Assembly: GCF_000429345.1 (NCBI RefSeq) | Contig: NZ_AUBR01000029.1 | Span: forward strand, 1-42,373 | Direction of reading: 5' to 3' | Source of the DNA: Desulfovirgula thermocuniculi DSM 16036 | GTDB lineage: Bacteria > Bacillota > Desulfotomaculia > Desulfotomaculales > Desulfovirgulaceae | DNA: 42,373 nucleotides | In this document: positions 7,761 through 15,381 of the stretch, one piece after another | Position numbering within the stretch: position 1 is the stretch's first letter | Layout: each line of letters starts with the position of its first letter | Notes under the pieces: generated by a model | What the model saw: only the letters and a program-made list of their open reading frames with translations | Database searches by the model: none | Told to the model about the DNA's origin: nothing | Program-made: the position numbers and the translations under genes

Positions 7761-8654
7761 TTAAATCAGCTTCAAGCTTGCCAGGGTATTCTTAATGGCC
7801 TCTTTTTCCTGCGGGTTGGCCTCCACCAGAGGCAGCCGGTGCCCGCCCACCTGGTGGCCCAGGAGGTTAAGGGCGGCTTTCACCGGCACGGGGTTGGTGG
7901 TAATGAACATTACCTTAAACAGGGGATACAGCTCGAGGTGGATCTGCATGGCCAGGGTGGTGTTGCCGGCGGTAAAGGCATTGATCATCTCCTTCATGCG
8001 CGGGCCCACCACATGGGAGCAGACGCTCACCACGCCCTTTGCTCCCAGGGCCATCATGGGCAGGGTCAGGGAGTCGTCCCCGCTGTAGATGGCAAAGTGA
8101 TCAGGCAGCAGCCGGCGCAGCTCGCTCACTTGGTCCATGTTCCCCGAGGCTTCCTTTATGGCCACGATGTTTTCTATTTGCGCCAGCCTGGCCACCGTCT
8201 GGGGGAGAAGGTTGACGGAGGTGCGCCCGGGAATGTTGTAAAGCATTACCGGCAAGTTCGTGCTCGTGGCCACGGCCTTGAAGTGCTCGTAGAGACCTTC
8301 CTGGGAGGGCTTGTTGTAGTACGGGGCCACCAGCATCACCCCGTCCACGCCCACCTTCTCTGCCGCCTGGGTGAGGGCAATGCTTTCGGCCGTGCTGTAG
8401 CTTCCCGTGCCGGCTATAACCGTAGCCTGCCCCCCTACCTCCTCCACCACCGCGCGGAAAAGCTCTACCTTCTCCTCCTTGGAAAGGGTGGGTGATTCCC
8501 CGGTGGTGCCGCACACCACCAGACCGTCGGAACCGTTCTGCACCAGGTAGCGGGCCAGCTTCCTGGCCTGCTGGTAATCAACCGCCAGGTCTTTGGTAAA
8601 GGGGGTTACCATGGCGGTGAGAAGTCGCCCAAAGTCAACGGCCAAAACCCTCAC
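7761..8654 (-). CDS. dapA: 4-hydroxy-tetrahydrodipicolinate synthase
   Basis: DapA condenses pyruvate with aspartate semialdehyde, the first step specific to diaminopimelate/lysine synthesis; its product is also the precursor of spore dipicolinate. The 297-residue frame has [23 protein letters not shown] with the catalytic tyrosine region, [12 protein letters not shown] and the Schiff-base lysine in IVAIKEASG. The first start is GTG 8654, but AAGGTGAGG would serve the TTG at 8645 just as well. It is the last gene of asd-lysC-dapA, with 22 bp after lysC, and is followed by an intrinsic terminator. Confidence 0.95.
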   Translation of the reverse strand: MRVLAVDFGRLLTAMVTPFTKDLAVDYQQARKLARYLVQNGSDGLVVCGTTGESPTLSKEEKVELFRAVVEEVGGQATVIAGTGSYSTAESIALTQAAEKVGVDGVMLVAPYYNKPSQEGLYEHFKAVATSTNLPVMLYNIPGRTSVNLLPQTVARLAQIENIVAIKEASGNMDQVSELRRLLPDHFAIYSGDDSLTLPMMALGAKGVVSVCSHVVGPRMKEMINAFTAGNTTLAMQIHLELYPLFKVMFITTNPVPVKAALNLLGHQVGGHRLPLVEANPQEKEAIKNTLASLKLI

Positions 8655-8676
8655 CTTCCTTCCTTAAAAGAAAAGC

Positions 8677-9897
8677 TCACTTTATAAACTGGCGGTGCAA
8701 CGCCCTCACGGCCCTCTCCATGTCATCCTGCCTGACAAGCACCCAGATGGTGGTGTAGGAGTCGTTACACTGCAGGATGGGGATGCCCTCTTTGCTCAAG
8801 GCATCCACAATGGCCGCCATGACACCCGGCACGCCGGTCATGCCAGCACCCACTGCCGCCACCTTGGCGCAGCTCGGCGTTATTTCGGGCGTAAATCCGG
8901 TGTTTTCCAAAACCTGGGCTGTTTTCTCGGCCACCTCCTCCTTAACGGTAAAAACAACCTGGTGGGGGAAAACGTTGATGAAGTCCAGGCTAATACCCGC
9001 CAGGGCCAGGGCCTTGAAAAGCCGCCGCTGCTGTTTTAAGCCGTCGGGCCCGGCGTCAAAGTGTACCTTGAACTGCACGAGGTGCGAGATATGGGTAATG
9101 CCGGTGATGAGGCGGTCGCGGGTGATGTCGATGGAGCCCTTGTAAACCTCGCCGGTGGTGGTGACCAGCGTCCCCGGCAGGTCGTTGAAGGTAGACCTCA
9201 CCCGCATGGGAATGTTTCTCTGCATGACGATTTCCACCGCCCGGGGGTGCACAACCTTGGCCCCCTCGTGGGCCAGGTGGCAGAGCTCGTCGTATGTGAC
9301 CTTCTCCCTGATCACGGCGTCGTCCACGATCCGCGGGTCGGCGGTCATAATGCCGTCCACGTCGGTATAGATGTCCACGTACTCCGCGTTGAGGGCCACG
9401 CCCAGGGCCGCCGCCGTGGTATCGCTGCCGCCGCGGCCCAGGGTGGTGATCTCCCCTTCCTCGCTTATGCCCTGAAAGCCGGCCACTACCACAATCTTGC
9501 CCTCACGGGCGTGTTTTAAAATGGCTTCCGGCTTGACCTTTAAAATGCGCGCTTCGGTAAAGCTGTTATCGGTAATGATGCCGGCCTGGGCCCCGGTGAG
9601 GAAGACAGCCGGGTGCCCCATCTTTTCCAGCGTGGCCACCATCACCACGCCGGAAATGATCTCCCCGCAGGACATGAGAAGGTCTAGTTCCCGGGGCGAA
9701 ACGTGGCGGTTGATCTGGCGCACCAGGTTGATGAGGGTGTCGGTGGCGTAGGGGTCGCCGTTTCTCCCCATGGCCGAAACGACCACCACCGGCGTGTAAC
9801 CCTCTTCCTTGGCGGCGATAATTTTGGCCGCCACCCGCTCCCGGCCCTCCGGGGTGGCTACGGAAGTGCCGCCGAATTTTTGCACCAGAAACCTCAC
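8677..9897 (-). CDS. lysC: Aspartate kinase
   Basis: This 406-residue monofunctional aspartokinase phosphorylates aspartate at the head of the lysine, threonine and methionine pathway. The N-terminal KFGGTSV, the kinase motif GRGGSDTTAAALG and two C-terminal ACT domains (feedback regulation) are all visible. GTG 9897 is 2 bp after the asd stop. In Bacillus the aspartokinase at this locus (dapG) serves diaminopimelate and dipicolinate formation, and position suggests the same here. No lysine riboswitch is seen upstream, so control is probably allosteric and through the asd promoter. Feedback specificity cannot be read from the sequence. Confidence 0.95.
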   Translation of the reverse strand: MRFLVQKFGGTSVATPEGRERVAAKIIAAKEEGYTPVVVVSAMGRNGDPYATDTLINLVRQINRHVSPRELDLLMSCGEIISGVVMVATLEKMGHPAVFLTGAQAGIITDNSFTEARILKVKPEAILKHAREGKIVVVAGFQGISEEGEITTLGRGGSDTTAAALGVALNAEYVDIYTDVDGIMTADPRIVDDAVIREKVTYDELCHLAHEGAKVVHPRAVEIVMQRNIPMRVRSTFNDLPGTLVTTTGEVYKGSIDITRDRLITGITHISHLVQFKVHFDAGPDGLKQQRRLFKALALAGISLDFINVFPHQVVFTVKEEVAEKTAQVLENTGFTPEITPSCAKVAAVGAGMTGVPGVMAAIVDALSKEGIPILQCNDSYTTIWVLVRQDDMERAVRALHRQFIK

Positions 9898-9899
9898 GG

Positions 9900-10913
9900 C
9901 TACTTCACCCGCAGGCAGCGGTACTCCAGCAGGAGTTCGGCAATTTGCACGGCATTGGTGGCCGCCCCTTTCCGCAGCTGGTCCGCCACCACCCAGAAGT
10001 TCAGGCCCCTCTCCAGGGAGTTGTCTTCGCGGATGCGGCCCACAAAGACCTCGTCCCTGTGGGCGCAGTAGAGGGGCATGGGGTACTCCTTCTGGGCCGG
10101 GTTATCCATGACCACAATGCCCGGAAAAGCGGCCAGGACCTCCCTCGCCCTCTGCGCGCTGATCTTCTCTTCCGTCTCCACGTTGATCGCCTCGGAGTGG
10201 CAGCGGTAAACGGGAACCCTGACGGTAGTGGCCGTAACGGCCAGCCGCTCGTCGTGCAGGATCTTGCGCGTTTCCCTAACCATTTTCCATTCTTCTTTAG
10301 TATAATCCATCTCCTGGAACACATCAATGTGCGGGATGAGGTTAAAGGCAATCTGGTAGGGGAAAACCTTAGGGGGATACTCGCCCCCTTCCAAAACGGC
10401 CTTTGTCTGGGCGGTCAGCTCTTCAATGGCCTCCAGACCGGCGCCGGATACCGCCTGGTAGGTGGAAACGACCACCCTCTTCACGCCGGCCACATCCTTG
10501 ATGGCCTTTAACGGCACCACCATGATGATGGTGGAGCAGTTGGGGTTGGCAATGATGCCCCGGTGCCACTTCACGTCCTCCGGGTTGACCTCCGGCACCA
10601 CCAGCGGCACCTGGGGGTCCAGGCGGAAATGGCTGCTGTTGTCGATAACCACGCAGCCTTTCTCCACGGCTGCGGGCCCGAACTCCTTGCTGGCCGCCCC
10701 GCCGGCAAAGAGGGCAATGTCCATGCCCTCAAATACCTCCGGCGTGGTTTCCTCCACCGTATGGGTTTGCCCCCTGAAAACCACCTGCTTTCCCGCCGAG
10801 CGGGCCGTCGCGCAAAGGCGCAGTTCCCCCACGGGGAAATTTCTCTCTTCCAGAACCTTTAAGATCTCCCGACCCACGGCGCCTGTAGCGCCTACCACCA
10901 CCACATTGTACAA
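9900..10913 (-). CDS. asd: Aspartate-semialdehyde dehydrogenase
   Basis: Asd reduces aspartyl phosphate with NADPH. The 337-residue protein has the nucleotide-binding GATGAVG at residues 8-14, the catalytic cysteine in ANPNCSTI, YQAVSGAG, and the substrate-binding VPVYRCHSEAINVE. The length is normal. TTG 10913 is the likely start, with GGAGGAG about 8 nt upstream. It heads the asd-lysC-dapA group. A hairpin with seven T residues and a TATAAT lie in the 108 bp between it and dpaB. Confidence 0.95.
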   Translation of the reverse strand: MYNVVVVGATGAVGREILKVLEERNFPVGELRLCATARSAGKQVVFRGQTHTVEETTPEVFEGMDIALFAGGAASKEFGPAAVEKGCVVIDNSSHFRLDPQVPLVVPEVNPEDVKWHRGIIANPNCSTIIMVVPLKAIKDVAGVKRVVVSTYQAVSGAGLEAIEELTAQTKAVLEGGEYPPKVFPYQIAFNLIPHIDVFQEMDYTKEEWKMVRETRKILHDERLAVTATTVRVPVYRCHSEAINVETEEKISAQRAREVLAAFPGIVVMDNPAQKEYPMPLYCAHRDEVFVGRIREDNSLERGLNFWVVADQLRKGAATNAVQIAELLLEYRCLRVK

Positions 10914-10937
10914 AAGGCCACTCCTCCCTTCACGCCT

Positions 10938-10967
10938 AAAAAAACTAGCCCGCCAGGCAATCCGGGC
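10938..10967 (-). terminator. Terminator/attenuator between dpaB and asd
   Basis: GCCCG (10948-10952) pairs with CGGGC (10963-10967), followed on the minus strand by TA-G-TTTTTTT (10944-10938). The stem is short but the T-tract is strong. Confidence 0.5.
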
Positions 10968-10995
10968 CTCTCCGTGGATGCTCTTTTAAGAAAAA

Positions 10996-11001
10996 ATTAT
11001 A
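10996..11001 (-). promoter_or_regulatory. Candidate -10 upstream of asd
   Basis: A TATAAT on the minus strand lies 20-30 bp after dpaB and about 30 bp before the terminator-like hairpin. The -35 match is poor. If it is used, asd-lysC-dapA would be made from a short leader containing an attenuator. Confidence 0.3.
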
Positions 11002-11021
11002 ACGCTTCTTTGCCGGGAAAA

Positions 11022-11609
11022 CTAGCCCAAAGATATGAGCACGGGCTGAATTTGCTTCCCCTGCAGGGCACAAAGCACCGTATCCAGGATGAGGTCCATC
11101 TTGGCCTTTAGGGAGTTGGGCTTTTCCTGCGGGTTGTCCTGGCCAAAAGGCACCAGGTAGATGTTCTTGGTGTTTAAAAGGAGTCCCAGGTTTTTGGCGT
11201 TCATGCCCAGCCCGTCGTTGGTGGAGATGGCCAGCACCACCGGGCGCAGGTTGCGCAGGTGGGCTTTTACGGCCATGAGCACCGGCCCGTCGGTAATGCC
11301 GTTGGCCAGCTTGGCCAGGGTATTCCCCGTACAGGGAGCGACTACCACCACGTCGAAAAGCTTGCCGGGGCCAATGGGCTCCGCCCCGACGATGGTGTTT
11401 ATGGGCAGGCGCCCGGTTATCCCTTCCAGCAAGGTTTTCCACTTGCTGGCAGGCCCGTACTTCGTATCCGTGGAGTCCACAGAGGAACTGATAATGGGGT
11501 AAACCTCGGCCCCCTCCTTAACCAGCCTTTCTACCTCCACCATTACCTCATCAAGGGTACAGTGGGAACCCGTGAGGGCAAAACCAACGCGTACGCCCTG
11601 CAAACGCAT
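11022..11609 (-). CDS. dpaB: Dipicolinate synthase subunit B
   Basis: The flavoprotein subunit of dipicolinate synthase (SpoVFB) makes the DPA stored in the spore core. The frame is open further upstream, but the family N-terminus (MRLQGVRVGFALTGSHCTLDE) and GGAGGTG 6 nt before it fix the start at ATG 11609, giving 195 residues. Flavoprotein features include ALTGSHCT, VVVAPCTGNTLAKLANGITD and AISTNDGLG. It follows dpaA by 22 bp; the pair is normally expressed in the mother cell under sigma-K. A terminator after it may separate sporulation expression from asd-lysC-dapA. Confidence 0.92.
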   Translation of the reverse strand: MRLQGVRVGFALTGSHCTLDEVMVEVERLVKEGAEVYPIISSSVDSTDTKYGPASKWKTLLEGITGRLPINTIVGAEPIGPGKLFDVVVVAPCTGNTLAKLANGITDGPVLMAVKAHLRNLRPVVLAISTNDGLGMNAKNLGLLLNTKNIYLVPFGQDNPQEKPNSLKAKMDLILDTVLCALQGKQIQPVLISLG

Positions 11610-11631
11610 GACCAGCACCTCCGGCCAACCC

Positions 11632-12516
11632 CTAGAGGGCCAGCAAATCGGCCAGCAGCCTGGGAACCACCCGGGCCAGGATCTCCCCCGCCGTGCGCGG
11701 CGCCACCTTCCCGGGCAGCCCGGGCAGCAGCCGGGCTTTGAGGCCCAGCCGGCGGGCGGCCTCAAAATCGGTGCCCCCAGGAGAGGAGGCCAGGTCTAAA
11801 ATGAGGGTATCGGGCCGCGCGTGGCGGAGAACCTGCTCGTCAAGCACCAGGGCGGGAACGGTATTGAAGATGACATCGGCCTGGTCAACAACGCCGGGGA
11901 GTTCGGCAAAGCTGGCCGTATCCAGGCCCATTTCAAAGGCCCTGGCCAGCTGGGCGGGGTTACGGGCTACCACCAGGGTACGGGCACCCAAAGCGTGAAG
12001 CATCCTGGCCAAAGTCATGCCCGTGCGGCCAAACCCCAGGACCGCACAGCGGCTACCGTGAATGGTAATGGGGAGGCTCTCCATGGCCGCCTGGATGGCG
12101 CCCTCGGCGGAGGGAATGGAGTTTAAGATGGCCACCTCATCCATCTCCATTAATTCCACCAGCCGCACTCCCGCGCGCTCGGCCATCTCCCGCAGGCTTG
12201 GCCTGGCCACGCCCACCAGCACCGGGGAACCGGGGGGCAAGAGGCACAGGTGATCGGGGAGGAGAACCTGCGGCTGCTCCATAAAGTCCCCGTAGATCCT
12301 GCCTTCCTCGTCTATGCCGCGCACGGGCAGGATTAAAGCCCTGGCCCCCGCCACGGCAGGGGCAATATCGGCAAAGGTTTCGATCCCTTCCCCCTCCACC
12401 GGCAGGCCGACTGCCCTAACCGCCGCTCCCAGCGCCGCCAGCCTTGCGGCGAGGATCTTTTCCCTGGCATCGCCGCCCACCAGAGCCACCGCTACCCCCT
12501 GCAGGCTTGGCTGCAT
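11632..12516 (-). CDS. dpaA: Dipicolinate synthase subunit A
   Basis: The 294-residue dehydrogenase-like subunit (SpoVFA) acts with DpaB to convert the DapA product to dipicolinate. The N-terminal part resembles the DpaA domain (VALVGGDAREKILAARLAALGA), and the C-terminal half is a Rossmann fold with VLGFGRTGMTLARML. ATG 12516 has GGGAGGG about 10 nt upstream. It follows dapB and precedes dpaB, the order expected from Bacillus except that dapB is inserted before it. Confidence 0.93.
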   Translation of the reverse strand: MQPSLQGVAVALVGGDAREKILAARLAALGAAVRAVGLPVEGEGIETFADIAPAVAGARALILPVRGIDEEGRIYGDFMEQPQVLLPDHLCLLPPGSPVLVGVARPSLREMAERAGVRLVELMEMDEVAILNSIPSAEGAIQAAMESLPITIHGSRCAVLGFGRTGMTLARMLHALGARTLVVARNPAQLARAFEMGLDTASFAELPGVVDQADVIFNTVPALVLDEQVLRHARPDTLILDLASSPGGTDFEAARRLGLKARLLPGLPGKVAPRTAGEILARVVPRLLADLLAL

Positions 12517-12593
12517 GGCCGGCTAACCCTCCCTGGAGTCTGTTTACCTCCAATATATGAACGCCCCGGGGAGGGAGGTGCCTGGTCACGGCC

Positions 12594-13394
12594 TCACTCG
12601 AAAACAAGCTTGTCCAGCCCGTAAACCAGCCCCTCGAGCTCCATCACCCGGCGTATGGCCAGCAGCACGCCCGGCACGAACGATTCCCGGGAGAGGGAAT
12701 CGTGGCGGATGGTCAGCGTCTGGCCGAGCCCTCCAAAAATGACCTCCTGGTGGGCCACCAGGCCGGGCAGGCGCACGCTGTGCAGGCGGATGCCGCCGTC
12801 AAAACAGGCGCCCCGGGCACCGGGTATCTTTTCCACCTCCGCAGGCAGGCCCTGCCGGAAATCCCCCCGGGCGGCGGCAACAACCTCCGCCGTCTTCAGG
12901 GCCGTTCCCGAGGGAGCATCGAGCTTCTGATCGTGGTGCAGCTCGATGATTTCCACATGGGGGAAGAACTTGGCCGCTTCGGCCGCAAAGCGAATGAGCA
13001 GCACCGCGCCGAGGGCAAAGTTAGGGGCCACCACGCAACCCACCCTTTGCTTTTCGGCCAGGGCGCGGATCTCCTCCAGCTCCGCGCCGCTCATGCCGGT
13101 TGTACCCACCACGGCGCGCACCCCGTTGCGGAGGGCTTTTTTAACGTTATCGGCCACGGCATCGGGGGTGGTAAAGTCGACCATTACGTGCGGCGCAACG
13201 CGGTGAAGCACCTCCTCCAGGTCCCGCTGCAGGGTGATGCCGACTTCCGACCCTCCCCAGAGGAGGCCCACATCCTGGCCCTCCCCCCGCACGTCCACGG
13301 CTCCTGCCAGGACCATATCCTCGGCCTGCCAGACGGCCCTGGAAACCACCCGGCCCATGCGGCCTCCGGCCCCTACCACGACTACCTTTATCAA
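12594..13394 (-). CDS. dapB: 4-hydroxy-tetrahydrodipicolinate reductase
   Basis: DapB reduces the DapA product to tetrahydrodipicolinate. The 266-residue enzyme shows the NAD(P)-binding VVGAGGRMGRVV, DFTTPDA, GTTGMS and the catalytic signature ELHHDQKLDAPSGTA. The start is TTG 13394, with GGAGGGG upstream. DapB and DpaAB compete for the same substrate, so encoding them side by side places the branch between cell-wall/lysine and spore DPA in one cluster. In Bacillus dapB lies elsewhere. Confidence 0.95.
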   Translation of the reverse strand: MIKVVVVGAGGRMGRVVSRAVWQAEDMVLAGAVDVRGEGQDVGLLWGGSEVGITLQRDLEEVLHRVAPHVMVDFTTPDAVADNVKKALRNGVRAVVGTTGMSGAELEEIRALAEKQRVGCVVAPNFALGAVLLIRFAAEAAKFFPHVEIIELHHDQKLDAPSGTALKTAEVVAAARGDFRQGLPAEVEKIPGARGACFDGGIRLHSVRLPGLVAHQEVIFGGLGQTLTIRHDSLSRESFVPGVLLAIRRVMELEGLVYGLDKLVFE

Positions 13395-13478
13395 GGCCAG
13401 CCCCTCCTACCGAAAAAAATAATCCGCATATTAAGACTAATTTTCTTCTACGGCCCGCATGGATATCCCTTCCACCGC

Positions 13479-13742
13479 TTAAAAACGGCGCGGGACGGCA
13501 TGCGCCTGCTCCAGGTCAACAATAATGAACTCGGCGCCTATCTTACGCACCGCCTCCCAGGGAATGACCAGCTGCTGCCGGTCCAGCCAGAAGCCAATCG
13601 GTCCGCCGCGCCGGGGCAGGATAATGGCCTGTATCTGGCCCGTTTCCGTGTCGATCACCACATCGCTCTCGCCCACCACGCCCAGGCGGCTGCCATCGTA
13701 AAGATTAACAATTTCCTTGCCCGCCAGCTCGTTTAAGCGCAA
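13479..13742 (-). CDS. ymxH: YlmC/YmxH-family PRC-barrel sporulation protein
   Basis: The 87-residue protein is a single PRC-barrel, beginning MRLNELAGKEIVNLYDGSRLG and continuing through ESDVVIDTETGQIQAIILP and WEAVRKIGAEFIIVDL. This pattern is typical of the YlmC/YmxH family in spore formers. TTG 13742 has GGAGGTG 8 nt upstream. YmxH lies between mlpA and spoVFA in Bacillus, and the same context holds here. The molecular role is unknown. Confidence 0.85.
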   Translation of the reverse strand: MRLNELAGKEIVNLYDGSRLGVVGESDVVIDTETGQIQAIILPRRGGPIGFWLDRQQLVIPWEAVRKIGAEFIIVDLEQAHAVPRRF

Positions 13743-13749
13743 GGCCCCT

Positions 13750-14118
13750 TCACCTCCGCACGAACTGCCAGAACCTTACAATAAAGGGCTGGACAACGGC
13801 CAGGGCAATAGAGAGGGCCGCCAGAGGCTCAACCTGCACGCCCCACACCCTAACCCTCTCCGGCACCTCCAGGCCCAGAAAGGTAAACAGCAACACTAGG
13901 GAAAGGTAGATGCCCCCTGCCGTACCCACCAGGCCGGCCAGGGCCTGGGAAAGGGGCGAAGGACGGCTTATTTCCGCCACATCCCAGCCCTGGCTCCTCA
14001 AGGCGCTCATCCTCATTCTCTCCCGCAGGGAGAAAAAAAGAAGGAGGGCCAGCAAAAGAAGCAGGAGATAGGGCGCCAAAAAAACCACCCCCGCTAGCAT
14101 TATACGGGGGTGGGACAA
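13750..14118 (-). CDS. Small integral membrane protein, function unknown
   Basis: The open frame (122 codons from TTG 14118) encodes a hydrophobic N-terminal helix rich in leucine, a short basic loop (RERMRMSALRSQGWD), and two further predicted membrane helices around residues 60-83 and 95-115, ending in FVRR. The start is unclear: ATG 14100 and the TTG codons beyond it all lie within or just after a strong terminator hairpin (14078-14113). A start beyond the hairpin, such as TTG near 14077, would still leave the helices intact. It sits 7 bp upstream of ymxH, so the two are probably co-expressed. No family was recognised. Confidence 0.55.
   Translation of the reverse strand: MSHPRIMLAGVVFLAPYLLLLLLALLLFFSLRERMRMSALRSQGWDVAEISRPSPLSQALAGLVGTAGGIYLSLVLLFTFLGLEVPERVRVWGVQVEPLAALSIALAVVQPFIVRFWQFVRR
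14078..14113 (-). terminator. Intrinsic terminator after the M16 peptidase gene
   Basis: CCACCCCCG (14085-14093) and CGGGGGTGG (14105-14113) form a perfect 9-bp stem with an 11-nt loop, followed on the minus strand by seven T residues. It overlaps the beginning of the next open frame. Confidence 0.75.
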
Positions 14119-14127
14119 GGTTTAGAA

Positions 14128-15381
14128 CTAGGCGCAAAAGGCCTCCAGGATACTCCGGTCGTCCCACGGCCCAACGGTGGCCGCGGCAAAGCACTCGGGC
14201 CTGAGCATTTCCTGCGCCAGCCCCTGCACGTCCTCGGCGGTAATCCGTTCTATGCGGGCCACCACCTCTTCCGGCGGGACAACCTCCCCCAGGTAGAGCT
14301 GGGACTTGGCTAGGCGGCTCATTCTGGTGGTGACGCTCTCCAGGCTGAGCCACAGGTTGCCGATGAGCTGGTCCTTGGCGCGCTTGAGCTCCGCGGGCTT
14401 AAGGCCGTTCTCGCGGATATCCCGGATCTCCCTGGAGATCAGCTCCAGCACCGCCGGCACGTTCTGGCGGCTCAGGCCCGCATAGATGCAGAAGAGCCCC
14501 GCATCGTGGTAAGAGCTGTGGTAGGAATAAACGGAATAAACCAGGCCCCTCTGCTCTCTTATCTCCTGGAAGAGGCGGGAGCTGATGCCGCCGCCCAAAA
14601 CGGTATTAATTACCTGGAAAACGTAAACCCTCTCGTTGCTCAGCGGCAGGCCCGGCGTTCCCACGCACAGGTGTACCTGCTCGGTATCCTTTACGCGGCA
14701 GGTGACCTGCCTGTGGGGTGAGGGCCGCACCAGCCGGCGGTCCGCCTGCTCCCCCTGTAGCGGCTCAAAAACGGCCCGCAGCTTTTCCAGCACCCGGGCA
14801 GGGTCGATGTTTCCGGCCACCGCCACTACCATATTCTGGGGGCAGTAGTGCCGGCGGTAGTAGTTAAGGATCTCCTGGCGGGTGAGCCGCCCGATTACCT
14901 CCGCCGTGCCGATGATGGGCCGCCCCAGGGAGTGCCCCTGCCAGATGGTGGTGGCAAAGACGTCGTGCACGAGCTCATCCGGGGCGTCCTCGTACATCTT
15001 TATTTCCTCGATAATGACGTTTTTTTCCCGCTCTATATCCTCTGCGGCAAAGCGGGAGTGGAAGAGCATGTCCTCCAGTACGTCAATGGCCAGGTCGAGG
15101 TGCTCGTCCAGGACGCGGGCGTAATAGCAGGTATATTCCTTGGTGGTAAAGGCGTTGAGCTGTCCCCCTACGGCGTCCAGGGCCTCGGCTATTTCCCTGG
15201 CCGTGCGTCTGGCTGTGCCCTTGAACATCATGTGCTCGATGAAATGGGAAACCCCTGCCACCGCCGGGCTTTCATCCCGGGAGCCCACGTTAACCCAAAT
15301 GCCCAGCACCACCGAGCGCACATGGGGAATGCTCTCGGTGAGAATGGTTACCCCGTTGTCCAGCTTCACTGCCTGGTACAA
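14128..15381 (-). CDS. M16-family zinc peptidase (MlpA/YmxG-like)
   Basis: This 417-residue insulinase-type peptidase has the inverted zinc motif HFIEHMMFKGT at about residues 46-56 and the distal glutamate region EREKNVIIEEIKMYED. The C-terminal half has the R/Y-type segment GGGISSRLFQEIREQRGLVYSVYS. This is the usual single M16 domain pair of Firmicutes homologues (MlpA/YmxG), encoded next to ymxH. The start is TTG 15381, with GGGGGTG 8 nt upstream, 16 bp inside the end of dacF. The substrate is unknown. Confidence 0.9.
   Translation of the reverse strand: MYQAVKLDNGVTILTESIPHVRSVVLGIWVNVGSRDESPAVAGVSHFIEHMMFKGTARRTAREIAEALDAVGGQLNAFTTKEYTCYYARVLDEHLDLAIDVLEDMLFHSRFAAEDIEREKNVIIEEIKMYEDAPDELVHDVFATTIWQGHSLGRPIIGTAEVIGRLTRQEILNYYRRHYCPQNMVVAVAGNIDPARVLEKLRAVFEPLQGEQADRRLVRPSPHRQVTCRVKDTEQVHLCVGTPGLPLSNERVYVFQVINTVLGGGISSRLFQEIREQRGLVYSVYSYHSSYHDAGLFCIYAGLSRQNVPAVLELISREIRDIRENGLKPAELKRAKDQLIGNLWLSLESVTTRMSRLAKSQLYLGEVVPPEEVVARIERITAEDVQGLAQEMLRPECFAAATVGPWDDRSILEAFCA

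Noticed and set aside
10914-11021. Lysine riboswitch before asd-lysC
   Set aside because: The gap is too short for the conserved five-helix aptamer and shows only a simple hairpin.
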